Under the pieces are notes generated by a model. That model was not told the DNA's origin and ran no database searches. It saw only the letters and a program-made list of their open reading frames with translations. A stretch of DNA of 64,000 nucleotides from Gnetum montanum. Lineage: Eukaryota > Streptophyta > Gnetopsida > Gnetales > Gnetaceae. The stretch is taken from assembly GCA_015680685.1 (NCBI GenBank), contig MNCI01030046.1:106982-170981 (forward strand), read 5' to 3'. The translations under genes were made by a program, and so were the position numbers. Below are positions 57,073-64,000 of this stretch, piece after piece; position 1 is the first letter of the stretch; every line of letters begins with the position of its first letter.

Positions 57073-59114
57073 ATGTCCATAAGAAAGAATGAGTTAAGAG
57101 AAAATCTAGGAATAATTATGAAGGTTGCAACATACAACATGCTTGCAAAAACTATCACTAATTAGGATGGTATCATTTTGTTACCAAGTGATGTAATTAT
57201 GTAGTAAAATCCTTAATGAAAGAGCACACATAATAATGGGCATGTCTCTTGAGATAACCTTTAGGGGTTTAATTTAAGGTATTTATGCAATTCCAACAAT
57301 TAGATGTCAAGTCAAGATGGAGTTGCAAAGCTAGTAAAGGCAAGTAATAGGGTTGGGTAAAGCAAGACAAGAAAGTGATTGGCCATACGTTTTTAGCCAA
57401 GTCTATGCCTAACTATGATGGCAATGTTGGATTACCTCAAAGGGATAAATGCCTAATCAAGATAACCCCAAGGAACCCTAAGAACATGACCTAGATACAT
57501 TTATTGATTTCCCAATTTTCTTATTAATAAAATTCCTTTTCATTTTTCCTATTATGTTGTAACACACTCTTTTCTAGAGTTAGGTTGGAGAGCAATACAT
57601 TGGATATAAAACCCCTAAAAAATGATTGGTCGCGGCAAAGAAAACAAAAATTGAAATGAGAATAACACAACAAAAGGAAAAAAAACTTACAATGAAGCCA
57701 TGAATGGAAGGAACAAAAGGAAACTGAAAAAAAGAAGAAGAGGATATAATATAATTAACTAATACAAGATTAAATATAAAAGCTAAAAAATAAAATAGAC
57801 TAAAAAAAGATAAATCATCATAAACTAAGAATTTGAAAGCTCTCAAAGAATATTAAGCATAAACCAAATATATGTTCAATCATACATAACTAGCATACTC
57901 CAATACATGAAATATAAGGAAGGGTACATCTGAACATGACTATCATGAGTCTCATACATGATAACAATGATAATGTCTAAAGTTGGAAAAGCATAACATA
58001 AATAGGAAGTCTTAATTAGTAAAACCACCAAGATCTCCTTGCTCCACCTAGCCTTGGTAACATGTAATAGAAGAGGAGATTAATATTAGCTAAATAAGGA
58101 ATCTTAGCATCTCCTCTAGCTAAATCTAGGAAAGATCTCATGATGGCTAGGTGAGGCATGTTGGCTTGCAAAACATGCTAGTATGCATAAAATAAACCAA
58201 ACATCTAATGGTACATTGGAACGAACCACTTTTCCTTGAGTTTTTGCGTTAATGATTGTAATAGTCTTTCTGTGTGTTTGTGTGCATGTTTTTTTGTCAA
58301 GTTGTGTGTGTGCTTTGTTTGGACTCTAGTGGAAATGGCGAATTGGAATAGTAATAAATTTGTTGACCAGATTTTTATATGTATTATGATTAAATGTTTA
58401 AATACTTTATGCATAAAAAATATGATTTAAAATACATGATGGGAATGTTTTAAACTAATAATAGTAAATAATATATGGGAAAACAAAATATTTTATGTTC
58501 TTTTTCAACAAAGATGTTGAGAAATAAAATAAAAATAGAGGAAAATACTCTAAGGTGTGCCTCAGGAACTAAAACAGGTATGTTGAGATGAAAAAGAATG
58601 CTCATATTGAGGAACTTGACCCATGAATCAAGTTGGAGGAACCTAACCCATGAATCAGGGATATTGTGTGCAAATACTATAGCTTTATATTTTATTTTAT
58701 CTAAATTTGATGCATTGCTCTTTTTAGTTTAAGATAGTAGAATATAAGTACCCTCTCCATGGTTGTAGAAAGGTCACGTGATGACCTTTCAAGGCTCGTA
58801 AGATGATGGGAAAATTCACATCGTTGATGACCGGTGCCTTATTTGATTATGTATCTTGAACTGCCCTTATCATGAATCTATTTGAAAACTCTTTCCTTGC
58901 ATCTTATGATAATTCTAAATGATAAAATGATAGATATTATGCTGGAATGTTTTGTAATTGTCAAGAGGAATTGACCCTAAGATCTAGCAAAATCTGAATT
59001 TTGAAATATCAAAAATTGTTGATTTAGGAATTAAACCAGCAAATTGTCAATATACATATTTTATTGATTTTTTTATAGTGATCATGAAGAGAATTAAACT
59101 CATGACCCATTACT

Positions 59115-59152
<38 letters not shown>

Positions 59153-59153
59153 A
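59115..59153. repeat. GA microsatellite
   Basis: About 19 GA dinucleotides with one AA interruption. Confidence 0.95.
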
Positions 59154-61099
59154 ATCTTTAAAAAGAAAGAAAAGAATACAAACAATCCCCAAAAAGTCAG
59201 TTACAAGAAACCATTCATTATCCCTTATTCCACCTACAAATAGGAAGAAGGGGAGAGGGGAAAAAAAGGACTCACAAGGAAAATGTAGCTATGTAGAACA
59301 CAAAAAAAGAGGAATACATCAACAAGGAGTGTGGCTAAGAAGGGAGAGAAGACTGTGGCTGCTACAAGAGATAGCATGGAGAAAGAAATTAAGGGAGGCA
59401 TAGCAATCCAATATTCTAATAATTCCTCTAGTAAGCAAGATATCTAAGCAACGAGGTAAAATGATCCATCTCTATTATGTTTGATAATGGCTAGCAAGGG
59501 TTGATTTTGTCAAACTTTTCTCTTCTTGCTTTTCTAACCACCTTCACAATGCTTGTATGAAAATATCAAGATCGTTGTTGTAAGCTTAGATTTTTTTAAA
59601 TCCTTTATTACCTTTTTTTGGATCTCTTCACTCATCCTCTGCATTCTCACACCTAAATGACTTGGATGAGAGTTGTTTCTGTAATGATTCAGAAACACCC
59701 ATAATGATTTGGGGCATTTTTGGCAAAGGATTGCCAACAGGGGCTATGGATACCTGATATGAGGATTAGTACCATTAGTAGAAAGTGAGAGTATCCTTGG
59801 GCCCATGAATAATTGTGAATGCTTTAAAATTGTTGAATTTTTGGATTTTGGTTGGAATTTGGTTGATGAACCCTCCCCTTTTGAATGCATAAATCTTCGA
59901 TCTGAATCTTGAATTATACTTATTTTTTTTCATATACCTTCTCAAGTCTAATTTTAATATCTTTCTATAAGTTGATGGAGTGGGGGAAAACCTAGTATGT
60001 TAATTTATGGTTGTGATTTCTCTATTCTCTACTATTGAACATATGAATTTCCTGATTAAATGATTACTGGTAAAATGGTTACAAGAGTTAAATTCAGATC
60101 TTGTTTTTCTATGTGGCTAGAAATTATAAAATATTATTATGTGATTGAACAAATAAGAGATTATTAATTTATCTACTTTTGTGGTCATTTCTTTGGTTTT
60201 CAAATGTGCAAATGATCGTGATTAAATATTGCTTTTTAGGTTAAATAATAAAAAGTTTGATGTTTTTAATCTAATGAATCTTGCACAAATATTTTACTAT
60301 GCCTATTTCTTTTTAAAATTATCTCTTAATTCTTAAATTAATATTGATTGACTTGTTTTTGAGCTAGATCTAGGCATTGTTGATTTCATTTTAATTTTAT
60401 AGGATAACATTAGTGTGATGGTTATAGAAAGAAAGCCACCCGGGCATTTTCTTCTTTCAACTTTCTTCTTTTTAGGGGGCTTTGGGTGCTAGCTCTTGCT
60501 CCTTATGAATGGGTGTTACATACATAGTTAAATCGATCCAACACAAATAATTCCAACCAAACCAAATTTACTACTCCATCCATCAACTTTTAACAAGGAG
60601 GCTAGCACATACAACACTTAGTCTCAAATGTATCAAACATTTTCATGTGTACTTGCTTAATTTTCCAAATGCCAAACCAAAAGCCAAAATAACATGTACA
60701 TGGAGTTATTAGTAGTCTCAAAAAAACTATATCAGTGCCAACGGTGCTATCTAGGAACCATGTATCATTCTCTTGTGTAGGATGGGATCTACAACAAAAT
60801 TCACACTAATGTACCCCAACTAGGATTAAATAACAAATACCTTTAGGGAGCCCATCTCCAAACAACCAGATAACTCAATGCTAGCACCATTCAAACATAC
60901 ATCCAACAAACATCCAAATAATGAAAATCATATGTTGATGATGGAGGACATAACAAAATCCAATAACCAAAAGATACACAATCAAATTTTAAATGAAATA
61001 GATAATCCAAAAGAATTCAGGTACATAAACTGAATTAAAGGAAAGAAAGAATTGTTAAGCTAAGCAAAATTGAGCAACAATGGCATAAATGAAGAAATA

Positions 61100-61640
61100 A
61101 TGAAAAATAAATATCACAACATCACCATGACTCATCATGACTCATCCATGACCAAACCAAGATTTATGATATCCTCAGAATACCGACCAATATAAAGTAA
61201 GAAAAAAACCCTTGATCATGCCCTAACCACAAATTGTGGTAATAAATCATAACTACTCCACAACCTATGGTTAACTTGAAAAATCAAGAAATAACTCAAA
61301 ATGGTAACAAGAACTCACTAGAACTTAATTATAACTTCACCACAACTCATGGTGATAGACCACAACCTCATCACAATCCTATTGTGACTCATGGTGATAG
61401 ATCATGACTAGAACAAGACTCATGATTGAAAGAAAATCTTGCAAAACAAGGAAAAATATTAACAACATCATAATAGACTTCAACAAAATCTCACCATAAC
61501 CCATGGGATGAGACCATGACTCTTGGGAGTTTTGTAATATTATAGGTTTCACAAAACATAGACTAGAATTAGCACAAAATGACTAAGCATGGACCACAAC
61601 TCCATCATGACTAGATCAAAACTCTTGGTAAGTATTGGTA
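61100..61640. repeat. Degenerate repeats around ACTCATGGTGATAGA
   Basis: Segments such as ACTCATGGTGATAGACCACAACC (about 61334 and 61386), CATGACTCATCATGACTCATCC (61129) and ACCACAAATTGTGGTAATA recur at irregular spacing. Probably an old minisatellite or the remains of an LTR interior. Confidence 0.45.
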
Positions 61641-62453
61641 GTCGCATCATGATCCATGGTTGACTTTTAATTTCATATAGAAATTCACAAAAGTTTCAAA
61701 CATGGTAATAAGAGCTCTAAAAAAGAACAACAATTAATAAGGGACATTAAGGATAAGAGGGACAAGATCCAAAAAGTAATAAGGACTCCACAAATGAGTG
61801 GAAAAGGTCATGAGGCAATGAAATGATGCATAGAATACAAATTCTTAATAAATTCATCAAAACCTCATGAAACATTGAAAACTTAAGATCTCACAAAATG
61901 AAAAAAATCCACAAAAACCAAAGTTGAAATAAACATGATGGAACTAAAATATTGATCATTTTTACAAGATCCATTCCCAAAAATTATTGATGGATATTCT
62001 TACAAAACCCATAAACCTAAAATCAACAAAAAGCAAAATCATAAATTATAACATAACAAGATCATCAAATTAAATTACAAAATTAAAAAATCTAATAATT
62101 AAGACAAAATCAAATGTTTCAAATAAAAATCTACATAGATTTAATAAATTTAGTACCCAACCCAAGTTGAATATGTAAAAATTCTACAAATTGAAATAAA
62201 TAGGAAAAGAAGCCAAGATTTCTCACTAAAAATTTGAAGTACAAAAATTTAATAACCCATGAAGCTTAGCTATGATCTCTTGTTATTTAGCCCTCTTGAA
62301 CCAACGAAAGCTTCACATGCTGCCACAAGCCTTCAATCCAACAATACATCCCTATCCAAGAAAATAGATGTCAAAGTGCTTGAATGAGAAAACTATGGGG
62401 TTTTCATGAAAAAACACTAGAAAGAATCCAACGTACACAATAAGATAACTACT

Positions 62454-63379
62454 TGATGAGTGGTGAAGTATCCCTACGCTTAACCATATGAATACGAGCA
62501 TTTCATGCATGATCCAGTCGAATTCTAAGGACTAAGTGCTTATGTGCCCTTGTGGAACAAGGACAGGTTGGTTGATCGTTGTCTTCCGAAGCTTACCTGT
62601 ATGTCACGATTGTATGGTTAAGTAAGCTTGAGGCATATGATTTTTATAACTTTTATGTTTTTATGTCCTGCACTAGTAGGGAAGGAGAGAGGTAACTAAG
62701 TGACTAATTTAACTTAACTACTCATTAACTAAGTTCTAACTAATTCTAACACCAGCATCCATTCCGACTTGTCATACACATCCTGAACCAGTGCAACACT
62801 GCTGGGATTACCAAATGCTAATTGTTACTAGGTTACCAAGCATTACACACATGCTTGAAGTGGTCGTGCTTGTGTAATTTAACAATTTGCTTAATTGATC
62901 AAAATGAATTGCTGTGCTAATAATAGAAATGTAAAGTGCATAAAATAAAATAAAATAAAATAAATGCATAAGAAAATAAAATAAAAGAAATGGATAAGTA
63001 AAAAAATCTCAAGCTCTACAAAAATGAATTGAAGAGGTCGTCTTTATTGCCATACACAAGGTGTGCTCAGGTACACAATGCTCGAATAAAGATCCATCCA
63101 CACTTAGACCTCCTGCTATGGGCACTTGGAAAAATACTCTAACTTTCAAACAAACTACAAGAGTTTTGCTACTTGATTGCTAAAAGACTTCCTCAATTGT
63201 GCACCTAGGAACTGTATTTATAGACTTGGGAGCAACTACTCTAATAATTAGAGTAATCGCTCTAATAATTAGAATAACTGCTAAAGTAACCGCTAGAGTA
63301 ACCACTCTAATAATTAGAATAACTGCTAGAGTAACTACTATAATCATTAGAATAGCTGCTAGAGTAACCGCTCTCATCA
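62454..63379 (-). repeat. E7 3' LTR
   Basis: Same subfamily as the E1 LTR. On its strand it starts TGATGAGAGCGG and ends CACTCATCA. TATA box at 63215-63222, AATAAA (inverted) at 63043-63048, an AAAAT microsatellite at 62940-62990, and a U3 array of about 33-bp units. Confidence 0.9.
63223..63375 (-). repeat. U3 tandem array with CTCTAATTATTAGAG palindromes
   Basis: About four imperfect units of roughly 33 bp in element orientation: GGTTACTCTAGCAGTTATTC followed by TAATTATTAGAGT. Within them CTCTAAT and ATTAGAG form exact 7-bp arms around one base. The array fills the space between LTR start and TATA box, where solo LTR, E3 and E4 carry GATATC palindromes. Confidence 0.85.
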
Positions 63380-63390
63380 TACCCCCATGA
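63380..63390 (-). promoter_or_regulatory. E7 polypurine tract
   Basis: Minus strand TCATGGGGGTA next to the LTR start, as in E3 and E6. Confidence 0.85.
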
Positions 63391-63515
63391 CTGAATAAAA
63401 ACTCATCCTTGAGTTCCTTACAAAATATTGGGAAGGTATGGGATTATTGACTAATTGACAATTGATGGTGGAATGGGATGACAGACTCAACGTGCCCAAT
63501 GAATGGATCAATAAG

Positions 63516-64000
63516 CATATTCCTAGGTGCAATTCATGAACAAAAATAAAGATCGAGATTATTTTTCATCATTGCACCATCTCACTTAGCTTAATTTTAC
63601 TTTTCATCATATTTACTTCCATTAAGTCGTTTACATTTTCTAAGTCCTTTACTTTTCCAATGTCTTTTAGTAGGGCAGAATAAGTACGATTGGTTTCAAG
63701 CCTAAAGTATAACTATTTGATAACCTAGTAGTGACTTTGCTTGATTCACTCAGTAGTGAAATCACTTGGTAGCCCTAGTAATGGTTACATTAGCCTAGGA
63801 CATGTATGACAAACTAGGAATGGATAGCATAGCTGTACATTTTCATTGCACTTAGGCTTAGCATTTATAGTCATTTTTACCATATTAGCACTTAGCATAA
63901 TTCAAGTTGAACAACATCAATATATCATATACCTCATTAAGAGTTAAATCATACAATTTGCACTTGACTAACTCTAAGTGAGAAGACAATGATCATGAAC
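63516..64000 (+). repeat. E8: partial LTR of the E4 type
   Basis: From about 63516 the sequence parallels the E4 LTR from about 37830 onward (AATAAAGATCGAGATTA, then ATCATATACCTCA, then GAGAAGACAATGA). It lacks U3 and the TATA box and runs out of the window before the LTR end. It has three TTGGTAACC-type repeats (63717-63785). Confidence 0.75.

Larger units (their letters stand above)
57073..62453. other. Gene-free AT-rich interval
   Basis: No retroelement domain, RNA gene or convincing reading frame on either strand. The 67-codon minus-strand frame at 59534-59737 looks somewhat protein-like (NHYRNNSHPSHL) but matches nothing I recognise. A GA microsatellite and a degenerate ACTCATGGTGATAG repeat region are listed separately. 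Confidence 0.6.
62454..63515 (-). mobile_element. E7: 3' end of an Athila-like element
   Basis: A 926-bp LTR with no primer site on its left, followed on its right by the polypurine tract and about 125 bp of 3' noncoding sequence matching E3 (21792 to about 21900). So this is the 3' terminus of a minus-strand element whose body is missing. Left flank is CTACT (62449-62453). The break to E8 is near 63515. Confidence 0.85.

Noticed and set aside
59534-59737. 67-codon minus-strand frame as a small host gene
   Set aside because: No recognised domain, no splice or promoter context I could support, and length is within chance for AT-rich DNA.
63180-63390. Ile/Val/Thr-rich frames on both strands at the E7 U3
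   Set aside because: Generated by the 33-bp tandem array; present in both directions and inside an LTR promoter region.

Overview
This window is repeat-rich, AT-rich nuclear DNA from a plant. It consists mostly of decayed Ty3/gypsy LTR retrotransposons of two lineages. I found no intact host gene, rRNA, functional tRNA, CRISPR array or bacterial signature. The plant assignment rests on Athila-type pol (RT motif FMDDF, primer site like the 3' end of tRNA-Asp), Tat-type gag, tRNA-derived SINE-like repeats, and nonsense mutations typical of heavily methylated plant elements. The species cannot be read from the sequence.

Layout, left to right. E1 (1-8371, +) is an Athila-like element with the end of its 5' LTR, primer site, gag, PR, RT, RNase H and INT; its 3' end is lost. 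8372-12058 holds a decayed unrecognised coding sequence with a 255-bp tandem duplication and a coiled-coil-like part. E2 (12059-32621, -) is a Tat-like element with two LTRs of about 1.23 kb, gag and a protease remnant; no RT or INT was seen. Two younger insertions split it: a solo LTR (14897-15686, target duplication ACTAT) and E3 (20804-30973, -), a structurally complete Athila-like element with target duplication TATGT.

32627-37577 has no gene but carries three SINE-like repeats. E4 (37578 to about 41735, +) is a gag-only, apparently non-autonomous relative of the Athila group. After an assembly gap (42021-42588) comes E5 (42589 to about 44998, +), a Tat-like LTR and leader with a 404-codon open gag. 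This is joined abruptly to the truncated 5' LTR of E6 (45016-57072, +), a third Athila-like gag-pol element whose 3' noncoding region has grown into a five-copy tandem array of about 646 bp. 57073-62453 shows no gene. E7 (62454 to about 63515, -) is a 3' LTR plus polypurine tract, and E8 (about 63516-64000, +) is an E4-type LTR fragment running out of the window.

The intact Athila-like ancestor would have made one Gag-Pol polyprotein (capsid, zinc knuckle, protease, reverse transcriptase, RNase H, integrase) from an LTR promoter, primed on tRNA-Asp. Every copy here is dead. Different copies have lost different catalytic residues (protease DSG in E1 and E3, integrase Glu in E3, integrase Asp in E6), and most stop codons sit where sister copies keep CAG, CAA, CGA or TGG. 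The more unusual observations are palindromic GATATC-type arrays just upstream of the LTR TATA boxes, a repeated U5 motif shared by all Athila-type LTR families, the gag-only element, and the tandem array arising inside a retrotransposon.
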